DNA of 34,148 nt from Flavobacteriaceae bacterium (lineage in GTDB: Bacteria > Bacteroidota > Bacteroidia > Flavobacteriales > Flavobacteriaceae). The stretch lies in the NCBI GenBank assembly GCA_015490835.1, contig WFXA01000111.1:1-34148 (forward strand), in the 5' to 3' direction. The position numbers and the translations under genes were made by a program. Shown here in pieces: positions 17,032 through 25,867 of the stretch (positions are counted from its first letter, which is position 1; each line of letters opens with the position of its first letter). Below the pieces are notes generated by a model. It did no database searches, was not told the origin of the DNA, and was given only the letters and a program-made list of their open reading frames with translations.

Positions 17032-17980
17032 AAAAGTAAACATACTGTTTGTAAATTATAATTCGGGAGCGGATTTAACGGCTTGTCTTTCTACTCTTCT
17101 CAGGGCAACGTATTCTCATTTTTGTGTCTATATAGTTGATAACCTCTCTAATGACAATAGCATTGAAGTTATACAAGATTTTTGTAAGAGAGAGCACGTT
17201 TTAATAAAAACCCTTACAGCACAACAATGGAATACATATTCTAACAATCAAGTTAAGGTAGTGTTGATTAAAAACAACCAAAATAATGGTTTTGGTGCGG
17301 GTTTAAATGTTGTTTTAAATAAACTACTGAAAACCAAAACAGATGAATACGTTTGGATTGTAAATCCGGATATAGAAATAGAAGAAAATGTACTAAAAGA
17401 GCAAGTAGAACTCATTAATGATAAAAAGAAAACAATAATAGGAAACAGCATTTATTATTTTAACAACAAAAGCCAAATAATGTATTATGGCGGGTTTGAA
17501 GTAAAAAAATGGTGGCACGGAATTAAAGCCGTAACCCAAAAAGAAAACAGCAACAAATTAGACGCCATTACAGGAAGTTCGTTTCTTACACACCTATCAA
17601 CCTTTAAAGAAGTTGGGCTTTTTCCCGAAACCTATTTTATGTATTGGGAAGAAACAGATTTTTGTACAAAAGCCAAAAGAATGAATTATACATTTGAGGT
17701 TAACAATGCGTCAAAAATATATGACAAAGTAGCCTCTGTAACCAATCATAATTTTTTGAGAGAATATTTTTATTTACTAAACGGACTGCGGTATTATAAA
17801 AAATATTACCCATACCATGTCCCCATTATTTTAATGTCTACTTTTGCTAAGCAAATAAAAGCGGTTTTTTCTTTTAATAAAGTAAAAACAAAAGCTATTT
17901 TTTGGGCGCACATAGATTTTTTAAAAATACTAATGGGGTTAAAAATAAACGTAAAAAAAAGAATTTCTTCAGGTGTATAG
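17024..17980 (+). CDS. Family 2 glycosyltransferase
   Basis: A 318-residue GT-A enzyme. NILFVNYNSGADLTACL starts the nucleotide-binding fold, IVDNLSNDNS is the first acidic site, NNQNNGFGAGLN (92-103) and VWIVNPDIEI give the metal-binding NPD variant of DxD, and FMYWEETDFC is the catalytic-base region. The WEETD motif is typical of the WbbL/rhamnosyltransferase branch, so rhamnosyl transfer is possible here given the rml genes, but the donor is not proven. A hydrophobic stretch near the C-terminus may attach to the membrane. It overlaps both neighbours by 8 bases. Confidence 0.88.
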   Translation: MNKKVNILFVNYNSGADLTACLSTLLRATYSHFCVYIVDNLSNDNSIEVIQDFCKREHVLIKTLTAQQWNTYSNNQVKVVLIKNNQNNGFGAGLNVVLNKLLKTKTDEYVWIVNPDIEIEENVLKEQVELINDKKKTIIGNSIYYFNNKSQIMYYGGFEVKKWWHGIKAVTQKENSNKLDAITGSSFLTHLSTFKEVGLFPETYFMYWEETDFCTKAKRMNYTFEVNNASKIYDKVASVTNHNFLREYFYLLNGLRYYKKYYPYHVPIILMSTFAKQIKAVFSFNKVKTKAIFWAHIDFLKILMGLKINVKKRISSGV

Positions 17981-19028
17981 TAAAAAACAACATCACATTC
18001 GGTTGCTTTCAAAACTTCCGGTTAGTAACTTGTTTAATCCTTTTTATTCAGGTAGAGGAAGTGTTGTTTTTATGCATAAAATTGTTAAAGACAAATCAGA
18101 TTCCAACAGACTTTTTTTAAACTCAGCCAATGAAGTAACAGTAGACTATTTAGAGCTGTTAATAAACTATTTAAAAAACAAAAACTACCGCTTTATTTCA
18201 TTAGATCAGTTACATAAAGAGCTTCTTTCTAAAAAAAAAAGCAAGCAAAAATTTATTTGTTTTACGTTTGACGACGGTTACAAAGACAACCTCACTTTAG
18301 CATATCCTGTGTTTAAAAAACACAACATTCCTTTTGCTATTTATATTACTAATTGTTTTCCTAACAAAACCGCTTCTTTATGGTGGTATTTTATAGAAGA
18401 CATCCTACTTAAAAACGACTTTGTAGAACTTACCGTCAACTCTAAATTAACCTCTTTTTCTTCAAAAACTAAAGAAGAAAAAGAAGCAACCTTTTTCGCC
18501 TTGCGGAATCTTTTTTTAAAGGCAAATAAATCGCAATTAGAATATTACAGGAAACAACTGGAAGAAAAATATTCGATTTCGGAAAAAGAATATGTTGCAA
18601 GAGAAGCTTTGTCGTGGCAAGAAATTAGTGAGCTAAGCAAAGATAGTTTGGTAACAATAGGATGCCATACAGCAAATCATTTGCCGTTAAATCAATTAAC
18701 AGAAGAGGAGGTGGTAGAAGAAATTCAAGCTTCAAAAAATGAAATAGAAAAGCATATTAACAAAGAAGTGAATCATTTTGCATATCCTTTCGGAACGGTT
18801 TCAGAAATAGGAAAAAGAGAAGTTGAAGTTGTAAAAAAATTATCTTTTTTTAAAACGGCAACCACTACACGAACAGGAAATATATTTAGCACACATAAAA
18901 GCCATTTATTGTCCTTACCCAGAATACAAGTTTTAGGCACTTGGGATGATTTTAGCATTTTAAATTTATACCTAAGTGGTGTAATACCTGCGATAAAAAA
19001 CAAATTTAAAAAAACAGTGACTCTTTAG
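17973..19028 (+). CDS. NodB-type polysaccharide deacetylase without signal peptide
   Basis: A 351-residue carbohydrate esterase family 4-like protein. Motif 1 is FTFDDGYKD (97-105, D100 catalytic base and D101 metal ligand), motif 2 is the HxxxH metal pair H232/H236 in GCHTANH, and a later motif is HFAYPFG (268-274). The N-terminus (MYSKKQHHIRLLSKLP) is basic and lacks a hydrophobic core, so the enzyme probably acts in the cytoplasm, on lipid-linked intermediates or nucleotide sugars. Between motifs 1 and 2 there is an unusually long insert of about 125 residues. The start is GTG at 17973 within the GT2 gene; the first ATG (residue 34) would remove part of the family core. It abuts the next gene with no spacing. 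Confidence 0.87.
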   Translation: MYSKKQHHIRLLSKLPVSNLFNPFYSGRGSVVFMHKIVKDKSDSNRLFLNSANEVTVDYLELLINYLKNKNYRFISLDQLHKELLSKKKSKQKFICFTFDDGYKDNLTLAYPVFKKHNIPFAIYITNCFPNKTASLWWYFIEDILLKNDFVELTVNSKLTSFSSKTKEEKEATFFALRNLFLKANKSQLEYYRKQLEEKYSISEKEYVAREALSWQEISELSKDSLVTIGCHTANHLPLNQLTEEEVVEEIQASKNEIEKHINKEVNHFAYPFGTVSEIGKREVEVVKKLSFFKTATTTRTGNIFSTHKSHLLSLPRIQVLGTWDDFSILNLYLSGVIPAIKNKFKKTVTL

Positions 19029-19877
19029 ATGAAAACGATTAAACCCACATTTTTTATTGTAGGAACACCAAAATCAGGGACTACATCGCTGTTTAAATAT
19101 TTGGAAGAACACCCTCAGGTTTTTGTTCCCTCCATTAAAGAACCTCATTTTTTTGCTTTTCCTGAAGTAAAAAACACGTATTATAAGACTAAAATAATTA
19201 ACAATAAACCGGACTATTTAAAACTTTACAAGCAAGCAAAGTCTTTTAAAGCGGCAGGAGATTTTAGCACATCGTACCTTAAAAACTCAAAAACGGCTCA
19301 ACGAATTTATGATTTTAACCCTCAGGCAAAGATAATTATTGTGCTTCGTAACCCTGTGGAGCGAGCCATATCGCATTATTTAATGGATTATAATTTGGGC
19401 TACGTAAAAGTACCTTTAAAAGAAATTATCACCTACCCGAAAAAACACGCATTGTTTTATAATCAGTATATTTCTTTGGGCGAATACGAAGCGCAAATAC
19501 AGAAATACACCCAAGTTTTTCCGAAAGAACAAATTTTAATTTTTTCAAGCAATCAATTTTTTAACAATACTCAAAAAGTACTTCAAAACGTATTTCAATT
19601 TTTAGAAATAAAAGAAGACATTTCTATTAATTTAGGTCAAAAACACAATCAATATAATGTACCTAAATATTCCTTTGTTCAGAAGTTAACACAAAGTAGC
19701 ACGCTAATAAAGTTAAAAAATCTCGTTCCCGAATTTGTTTTGCAACCCCTTAAATCGGTGTTGGTTGACAATAACAAACCCAAACCCGAATTTGTTGAAG
19801 AGAAAGAGTTTTTAACAGCGTATTATGCTTCTCAAAAGGATTATCGTGATTTTGTAACCCTTAAAACAGAAAATTAA
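19029..19877 (+). CDS. PAPS-dependent sulfotransferase, second of two
   Basis: A 282-residue paralogue of the enzyme at 16162-17031. The 5'-phosphosulfate loop is GTPKSGTTS (12-20) and the 3'-phosphate motif is IVLRNPVERAISHYL (104-118, R107 and S115). KEPHFFAFPE matches YKETHFF in the other copy. The shared skeleton but low overall identity suggest the two modify different positions or sugars. The ATG follows the deacetylase stop immediately, and the stop is followed immediately by the GTG of the next gene. Confidence 0.9.
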   Translation: MKTIKPTFFIVGTPKSGTTSLFKYLEEHPQVFVPSIKEPHFFAFPEVKNTYYKTKIINNKPDYLKLYKQAKSFKAAGDFSTSYLKNSKTAQRIYDFNPQAKIIIVLRNPVERAISHYLMDYNLGYVKVPLKEIITYPKKHALFYNQYISLGEYEAQIQKYTQVFPKEQILIFSSNQFFNNTQKVLQNVFQFLEIKEDISINLGQKHNQYNVPKYSFVQKLTQSSTLIKLKNLVPEFVLQPLKSVLVDNNKPKPEFVEEKEFLTAYYASQKDYRDFVTLKTEN

Positions 19878-20990
19878 GTGGAAGAAATCAAGGTACTTAT
19901 GGTAAGTAGAGCAACACTTTTTTCTCATCCGGGAGGAGATACTACCCAGATATTAAAAACTGCAGAATATATAAATAAGATTGATGGTGTTTCGGTTACG
20001 ATTAAAACGGTAAAAGATTCGATTGATTTTTCACAATATCACTTACTTCATTTGTTTAATATTTCCAGACCCGCAGATCTTTTAGGAGTTATTAAAAAAT
20101 CAAAATTACCCTATGTACTTTCTACCATATTTATAGATTATTCCGAGGTAGAAGCGCACCATCACAATAAGTATCGCGTTTTGTTGAGTAAAATCTTTTC
20201 TCCGTATCAGGTTGAATATATTAAAACCCTAGGGAGGATACTAAAAAAACAAGACAAATTAACAGATTGGCAATACCCATTTCTTGGTCAGAAAAAAGCA
20301 ATGCGAAAAGTAATTACTAAAGCTAAAATGCTTTTGCCCAACTCTACTAGTGAGTACAGAAGATTGCAAAAAGCTTTTTCTATCAATATTTCTTACCAAG
20401 TAATACCCAACGCCATCGATCTACATGTTTTTTCAAAAGAGCTAAATAACGAGAAAAGGAATGTGTATAAAAAGTTTGAAAACGCAGTTATTTCGGTAGG
20501 ACAAATAACACCGGTAAAAAATCACTTAACACTAATAAAGGCACTAAACAACACTGCTTATAACGTTTTTATTATAGGTTCACCTTCCGGAAATGCCTTA
20601 AATTATTTTGAAAAATGTCGTAAAGAAGCAGCAGATAATATTACTTTTATCCCATATATGAAGCAGGAAGAATTAGCATTCGTTTATAGTATGGCAAAAG
20701 TTCATGTGTTACCCAGTTGGTTTGAAACAACCGGATTGGTTTCGTTAGAAGCGGCTTATATGGGCTGCTCGATTGTTATTACCGATAAAGGAGATCAAAA
20801 AGAGTATTTTAAAGAAGATGCGTATTATTGCAACCCGCAATCGCCGGAATCTATTTTAGAAGCGGTAAATAAAGCGTATCAAGCAGAAATGAATCAAAAT
20901 TTAAGAGAACGAATTAAAAAGAACTATACTTGGGATGAAACAGCAAAGAAAACAGCACAAGTATATAAAGACGTTTTAGGTGGTAATTAA
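19878..20990 (+). CDS. Family 4 glycosyltransferase
   Basis: A 370-residue GT-B retaining transferase. The N-terminal domain begins VLMVSRATLFSHPGGDTTQ, with the acceptor-side glycine loop (PGGD). The C-terminal domain has VISVGQITPVKNHLTLIKAL and the EX7E donor-site motif WFETTGLVSLEAA (E and E eight apart), followed by GCSIVITDKGDQKEY. Donor and linkage cannot be read. The start is GTG at 19878, directly after the previous stop; the ATG at residue 8 would delete the first beta strand. It overlaps the next gene by 11 bases. Confidence 0.9.
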   Translation: MEEIKVLMVSRATLFSHPGGDTTQILKTAEYINKIDGVSVTIKTVKDSIDFSQYHLLHLFNISRPADLLGVIKKSKLPYVLSTIFIDYSEVEAHHHNKYRVLLSKIFSPYQVEYIKTLGRILKKQDKLTDWQYPFLGQKKAMRKVITKAKMLLPNSTSEYRRLQKAFSINISYQVIPNAIDLHVFSKELNNEKRNVYKKFENAVISVGQITPVKNHLTLIKALNNTAYNVFIIGSPSGNALNYFEKCRKEAADNITFIPYMKQEELAFVYSMAKVHVLPSWFETTGLVSLEAAYMGCSIVITDKGDQKEYFKEDAYYCNPQSPESILEAVNKAYQAEMNQNLRERIKKNYTWDETAKKTAQVYKDVLGGN

Positions 20991-22251
20991 CAAGCAAACA
21001 TTTTACAAAGTTTTATTCATAACATTGTTATGTGTTCCTGTTTTGGTGGCAAAACCGGAAGTAAATATTGCAATTAGTATTATGTTATTGGCGTTTTTAC
21101 TTCTGGATATTAGATACAAATATTCCGCTTTCTTAGTTACGGTAATAACACCATTGCTATTGCTTGTGGGCTTAGCTTTTTTAGTTTCGTTATTTTATTC
21201 GTATGATAAGTACGACATTATAAAAGACGTATTATTTTTACTAAAACCCATATTGTTTATTGTAATAGGATATTACTTAACAGGAAAAATTATTGATAAA
21301 AATTTTATTTATAAAGCCATTATTTACATCGGAATTTTCTTTGCTTTAAAACATATTTATCATGTTGCCTATTTTCTTTTAAATTACCAAATTAATATAA
21401 CCAGAATACGAGGATTGTACGGAAAAGCAAATTACATTGAATTATTTGCCATGGTATTATTGTTTGGCAAGAACATTCAACAAAGTTTATCATTAAAGAT
21501 AAAACACCTTTCGGTATTGAAAATTATTCTTACGGTTTCTTTTATATTTTATTTTTCAAGAACAATGATGGTGGGCATTGTCATATTACTGTTGGCGATA
21601 AACGGATACACTAAACTTACAAAAAAAGGGATTGTTTATATTTTTATTTTTTTCCTCTCAATTGTGACAATGTATGCGGTTCTTTTTTCTATTGATTTGG
21701 ATAGAAACGGCACGTCACTCGAAAAGTTTTTTTACAAGGTTAAAATAGCCCCTTCAGAAATTTTCACTTCAAAAATTGATGTAAGCAACCATGCAAATCT
21801 TTGGGATCACTGGAGAGGGTACGAAGCCTCTAGAGCATTTATGCAACTTGATGAAACCAAAAATGATATTGGGTTTGTAGTAGGCAAGGGAACAGGAGCG
21901 TTGGTTGACTTGGGTTTTGTAGCTCCTCTTAACAGAGACGGAATACAATACATTCCTATTTTGCACAACGGGTTTGTTTATATCCTTTTTAAATCGGGAA
22001 TAATAGGGGTCTTGTTGTTTTTACTTTTTCTTGCAATTTTATATCAGCAAGGGTATAAAAAAAATACTACGCAAGCAGGTATTTACATAAACAATCTTAT
22101 TTCGGGAATAGCCATATATTATATATTTACAACACTTATTATTACAGGACCGTATAACCATGGCGATGTGGTAACACTTATTTTAGGAGCGTTGTTATAT
22201 CATAAGTACCAAGAGAAAAAACAAAAGAAGTTAGAAACGTGCTACGAATAG
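20980..22251 (+). CDS. O-antigen polymerase/ligase-like membrane protein, first of three
   Basis: A 423-residue polytopic membrane protein with about 10-12 hydrophobic helices and one large extracytoplasmic loop (about 235-325) before the last helices. The loop contains GFVVGKGTGALVD and ILHNGFVYILFKSGIIG, the H-N pair followed by a glycine-containing helix that recurs in Wzy_C/WaaL proteins. Wzy polymerises repeat units on the periplasmic face, while WaaL transfers the chain to lipid A-core; sequence alone does not separate them. GTG start inside the GT4 gene, and the end overlaps the next gene by 13 bases. Confidence 0.75.
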   Translation: MVINKQTFYKVLFITLLCVPVLVAKPEVNIAISIMLLAFLLLDIRYKYSAFLVTVITPLLLLVGLAFLVSLFYSYDKYDIIKDVLFLLKPILFIVIGYYLTGKIIDKNFIYKAIIYIGIFFALKHIYHVAYFLLNYQINITRIRGLYGKANYIELFAMVLLFGKNIQQSLSLKIKHLSVLKIILTVSFIFYFSRTMMVGIVILLLAINGYTKLTKKGIVYIFIFFLSIVTMYAVLFSIDLDRNGTSLEKFFYKVKIAPSEIFTSKIDVSNHANLWDHWRGYEASRAFMQLDETKNDIGFVVGKGTGALVDLGFVAPLNRDGIQYIPILHNGFVYILFKSGIIGVLLFLLFLAILYQQGYKKNTTQAGIYINNLISGIAIYYIFTTLIITGPYNHGDVVTLILGALLYHKYQEKKQKKLETCYE

Positions 22252-23339
22252 GAATACTAGGAACAAGAGGAATCCCCAATTACCATGGCGGGTTTGAACA
22301 ATTTGCAGAATTCTTTTCTGTTTATCTTGCAGAGAAAGGACATGATGTATCTGTTTATTGTTCCGGCTCACATCCTTATCAAGAAAAAAAATTTAATGAA
22401 GTAAATCTCATACACTGTAAAGATCCTGAAAACAAGATAGGGACTGTCGGACAATTTTTTTATGATTTAAATTGTATAAAAGATGCGCGTAAAAGAAACT
22501 TTGATATTTTGTTACAACTAGGATATACCAGTAATTCGGTGTGGCATTTTTTACTCCCCAAAAAGCCGATTATCATTACCAATATGGACGGTTTGGAATG
22601 GAAACGAACCAAATACAACAAACCGGTAAGAAGATTTTTAAAAACAGCCGAAAAATGGGCGGTAAAAAGCAGCGATTACCTCATTGCAGATTCGGTTGGG
22701 ATTCAACAATACTTAGAAAAACAGTACGGAGTTCAGTCTAAATTTATTGCCTATGGAGCCAGCGTGTTTAATAACCCCAGCCAAGAAACGCTGTCTAAGT
22801 ATGATGTTGAAGCAGATAATTACAACATGCTTATTGCCAGAATGGAACCCGAAAACAACATTGAAGTTATTTTATACGGGGTTGCAAAATCGTCTAACAA
22901 AACACCGTTTCTGGTTATTGGTAAATACGATAACACCTTTGGAACGTATTTAAAAGATAAATTTAAAGATAGCAAGCATCTTCGTTTTCTTGGTGGTATT
23001 TATAATATAGAGGATTTAAATAATCTTCGGTATTACTCTAAGTTATATTTTCATGGACATAGTGTAGGAGGAACAAATCCCTCATTGTTGGAAGCAATGG
23101 CGAGTAATGCTTTAATAGTTGCACACAACAACCCTTTCAATAAGTTTATTTTAGAAGAAGACGCTTTTTATTTTACTACATCTGATGATATTATTCAATT
23201 AATAGATAAAATAAAAACCAAACAAGAGTTTGTTCAAAAACTAAAAAACAATTTAAATAAAATCAATGAGTTATATTCTTGGGAGCAAATAAACAAATCC
23301 TATTTAGATTTTTTTATTGAAGTATATGGAAAAATATAA
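22239..23339 (+). CDS. GT4 glycosyltransferase with N-terminal DUF1972 domain
   Basis: A 366-residue transferase. The start GILGTRGIPNYHGGFEQFAE (4-23) is diagnostic for DUF1972, found in beta-1,4-rhamnosyltransferases such as Cps2T/WchF of streptococcal capsules. The C-terminal half is GT4-like, with YFHGHSVGGTNPSLLEAMA in the donor site. Because dTDP-rhamnose is made by the same locus, a rhamnosyltransferase is a reasonable guess. The start is GTG at 22239; any later start would lose the glycine loop. The gene overlaps both neighbours. Confidence 0.9.
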   Translation: MLRIGILGTRGIPNYHGGFEQFAEFFSVYLAEKGHDVSVYCSGSHPYQEKKFNEVNLIHCKDPENKIGTVGQFFYDLNCIKDARKRNFDILLQLGYTSNSVWHFLLPKKPIIITNMDGLEWKRTKYNKPVRRFLKTAEKWAVKSSDYLIADSVGIQQYLEKQYGVQSKFIAYGASVFNNPSQETLSKYDVEADNYNMLIARMEPENNIEVILYGVAKSSNKTPFLVIGKYDNTFGTYLKDKFKDSKHLRFLGGIYNIEDLNNLRYYSKLYFHGHSVGGTNPSLLEAMASNALIVAHNNPFNKFILEEDAFYFTTSDDIIQLIDKIKTKQEFVQKLKNNLNKINELYSWEQINKSYLDFFIEVYGKI

Positions 23340-24531
23340 AGACTTTTTTTTATCTGAAAAAATTCAAGGTTATTTCATAACCTTGTTGTTAATTTCAATA
23401 CCTTTTCCCTATGCTTTTAGCTCTGTTGCATTGGTTTTGTTGTTTTTGTATTCGCTGTTTTCCTTGTTTTATCATAAAGTGAAGTTTGATAAATCATTAC
23501 TACTTCCAATTATTTTTTTCTTCTGGTTAGCAGCATCTCTTTTATGGTCTATAGATGCAGACAAATCTTTGAGAGGCATAGAGAGGCAACTTCCGTTTTT
23601 ATTACTTCCGCTTTCATTTATTTTTTTACCGAAAATTTCTGAGAAAACCACACATACTATTTTATCTAAGACCACACTCTTTTTTACTGCATTTGCTTTA
23701 ATTATGTTCTTGATTGCCGGATTTAATTATTTTCAAACAGGAGATACTCTAGTATTTATTTACCACAAATTGGTTTCTCCTTTAGACCTTAATGCTATTT
23801 ATGTTTCGGTAATGGTTTCTATCGGGTTGCTTTATTCTCTTTTTTATTTTAATAATAAAGCAGTAAAATGGGCATCAAGTTTTATCTTATTTGTTTTCTT
23901 AATTTTTCTTTCTTCAAAAACGGTTATGTTTGCAACACTTTTATCTATTGCGACGGGATATTTTGTTGTAAAAAATACTTCTCGGAAACAATCTTATTAC
24001 CTTGTCGGATTTATAGCTCTATCTGCGTTGCTAATTTACCTAAGCCCTTTAAAAAAAAGAATTAAAGAAGAATTTACAGCAAATATTGAAGAGGTATTAA
24101 CAGCAAAAAAGTTTACAAAGGTTTATCCTTGGCGTGGTAATACCATTAGGTTGTTTCAAGCAAGAATTGGGTACGAAATGCTTCAAGAAGACAACCGATT
24201 TTTACTGGGTTACGGAATCAATGCCTCTCAAGACAAAATACTTCAAAAACACAAAGACTACGTAATTTATAAAGGCTTTTATCATTACAACTTTCACAAC
24301 CAATACATTCAATCTTGGGTTGAGTTAGGTGTTGTTGGGGTTTTGTTTGTTTTGGCATTATTGTTTTTTATTTATCGTCAAGCCAGAAAAACAAACGAAA
24401 TAATTATTGTGTGTTTTTTAGTCGTAATGACATTTGTTTTCACTACAGAATCCTTTATTTGGAGACAAAGAGGGATGCTGTTTTTTTTAACACTCTATTC
24501 CATGTTTGTGAAAAATAGACGGGATAGCTAA
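23326..24531 (+). CDS. O-antigen ligase/polymerase-like membrane protein, second of three
   Basis: A 401-residue polytopic membrane protein. LLWSIDADKSLRGIERQLP (about 75-93) and the loop motif FHNQYIQSWVELGVVGVL, with H-N followed by a glycine-containing helix, fit the Wzy_C (PF04932) family, which contains WaaL-type ligases and Wzy polymerases. A large periplasmic loop lies around residues 240-330. I set the start to the ATG at 23326, not the TTG at 23317. It overlaps the DUF1972 gene by 14 bases and is the last gene of the tightest packed run. Confidence 0.8.
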   Translation: MEKYKDFFLSEKIQGYFITLLLISIPFPYAFSSVALVLLFLYSLFSLFYHKVKFDKSLLLPIIFFFWLAASLLWSIDADKSLRGIERQLPFLLLPLSFIFLPKISEKTTHTILSKTTLFFTAFALIMFLIAGFNYFQTGDTLVFIYHKLVSPLDLNAIYVSVMVSIGLLYSLFYFNNKAVKWASSFILFVFLIFLSSKTVMFATLLSIATGYFVVKNTSRKQSYYLVGFIALSALLIYLSPLKKRIKEEFTANIEEVLTAKKFTKVYPWRGNTIRLFQARIGYEMLQEDNRFLLGYGINASQDKILQKHKDYVIYKGFYHYNFHNQYIQSWVELGVVGVLFVLALLFFIYRQARKTNEIIIVCFLVVMTFVFTTESFIWRQRGMLFFLTLYSMFVKNRRDS

Positions 24532-24576
24532 TTACATTTTTGTAGATTTACACAAATATAAATAAAGTTTAAAAGC

Positions 24577-25806
24577 GTGAGAGTACTTTTTAAAGCAATA
24601 TATCCGTATGTTTTTTTTATACTCTATTTTATTATCCCTTTTGATAATTATATCAGAGCCTTTCCTAATTTATTATTGGGACTTCTCACTGTGTTGTTTC
24701 CGTTTGTTATATCTAAAAAAAGTTTAAAAAAAATAGGTAACAAACCGGTGGCTATTTTTTTGCTGTTTTTTATCTATCTTTTTGTGAGTTCTTATTTTTT
24801 AGGAAGAATAGAAGAAGATTTTAAAGTATTAAAAAAAATGCTTATTCCTTTAGGGATGGTGTTGCTTTATCTTCCGGTAGGGGATTTCGATAAAATTAAA
24901 AAAGCTGTTATTTTTTCTTCCTTAGCCGCCATTTTATTTTCCGTTTTTCAGTTTTCGGTATTTAGTTATCAAGAACATGATGTGTCATTAATGTTTTTTC
25001 AAAACACGGTAGATGCATTATTAATAGACCGACCTTATCTCGGTTTGCTTTCGGTACTAAGCATTTTGGTGTCCTACAAATCCTTAACCAAAAATTATTC
25101 GCCTTACAACAGTTATTACCTCAGCAATATTATAGTTAATAGTATATACATAATTTTAATTATGTCAAAAATAGCCATCGTTATTTTAGTACTCTTAATT
25201 TTTCTGAAACAATTTTACGGTAAGAAAAAAAAGATACATATACTGTACGGAGTGGTTGTTTTTTTAATAGGTAATTTTTTACTATACACTGTTTTTAAAA
25301 CTCAAATAAATACTGTTTTAAATCCCTATAAACACAGCTCGGAGGTTGCTTACAACACCTCTAAAATGCCAAATATATATCGAAGCATTATTTGGAAATG
25401 TGCAAAAAAATTAGCACAAGAAAACAAAAATTCGGTTTTTGGAATGGGATTTAAAAACACCAATAATCGCTTGGTTTCTTGTTATAAAACCAAGATAAAA
25501 GATAACGCAACCAAGCAAACATTTGTATCGAATAAATTTAACACGCATAACCAATTTATTGATTTTTTTATTAGCTCCGGTTGGTTGGGATTAGTGCTTT
25601 TTGTTCTGTTTTGGGTGGTGTTGTTAATTAAAAACGGCAATTATTTTTTCCCCACCGCATTAATAGTGAGTATGATTGTTTTTGGTTTAACCGAAAATTT
25701 TATGCACCGCCAAATAGGAGCCTATTATTTTGGAGCCATTTTAATACTATTACTGATAAATATTTCCAAAAAAGAACCAGCTCAATCAACCCGGTCAACA
25801 ATGTAA
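24577..25806 (+). CDS. O-antigen ligase/polymerase-like membrane protein, third of three
   Basis: A 409-residue polytopic membrane protein of the same overall design as the two before. It has 10 or more hydrophobic helices and a large soluble loop (about 245-325) with VFGMGFKNTNNRLVSC. The loop ends in FNTHNQFIDFFISSGWLGLVL, again H-N followed by a glycine-containing helix. A 45-base gap separates it from the preceding gene and holds TACATTTTTG (from 24534), one base longer than the -7 consensus, so a weak own promoter is possible. GTG start; the next ATG is at residue 88. Function (Wzy, WaaL or another ligase) is undecided. Confidence 0.75.
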   Translation: MRVLFKAIYPYVFFILYFIIPFDNYIRAFPNLLLGLLTVLFPFVISKKSLKKIGNKPVAIFLLFFIYLFVSSYFLGRIEEDFKVLKKMLIPLGMVLLYLPVGDFDKIKKAVIFSSLAAILFSVFQFSVFSYQEHDVSLMFFQNTVDALLIDRPYLGLLSVLSILVSYKSLTKNYSPYNSYYLSNIIVNSIYIILIMSKIAIVILVLLIFLKQFYGKKKKIHILYGVVVFLIGNFLLYTVFKTQINTVLNPYKHSSEVAYNTSKMPNIYRSIIWKCAKKLAQENKNSVFGMGFKNTNNRLVSCYKTKIKDNATKQTFVSNKFNTHNQFIDFFISSGWLGLVLFVLFWVVLLIKNGNYFFPTALIVSMIVFGLTENFMHRQIGAYYFGAILILLLINISKKEPAQSTRSTM

Positions 25807-25813
25807 TAATTTG

Positions 25814-25821
25814 TACCTTTG
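25814..25821 (+). promoter_or_regulatory. -7 promoter element upstream of ugd
   Basis: TACCTTTG matches TAnnTTTG and lies 8 bases after the stop of the preceding gene, leaving a leader of about 40 bases before the ugd ATG. No convincing -33 TTG. It suggests that ugd and the genes after it can be transcribed independently of the upstream run. Confidence 0.48.
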
Positions 25822-25867
25822 CCAACTTAAATAAACACTAAAAATTAAAAATTTTTCAGATAAAAAA

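Noticed and set aside
24534-24576. Possible promoter TACATTTTTG before the third polymerase-like gene
   Set aside because: The spacer inside the -7 element is one base too long and there is no -33 element, so I mention it only in the gene entry.
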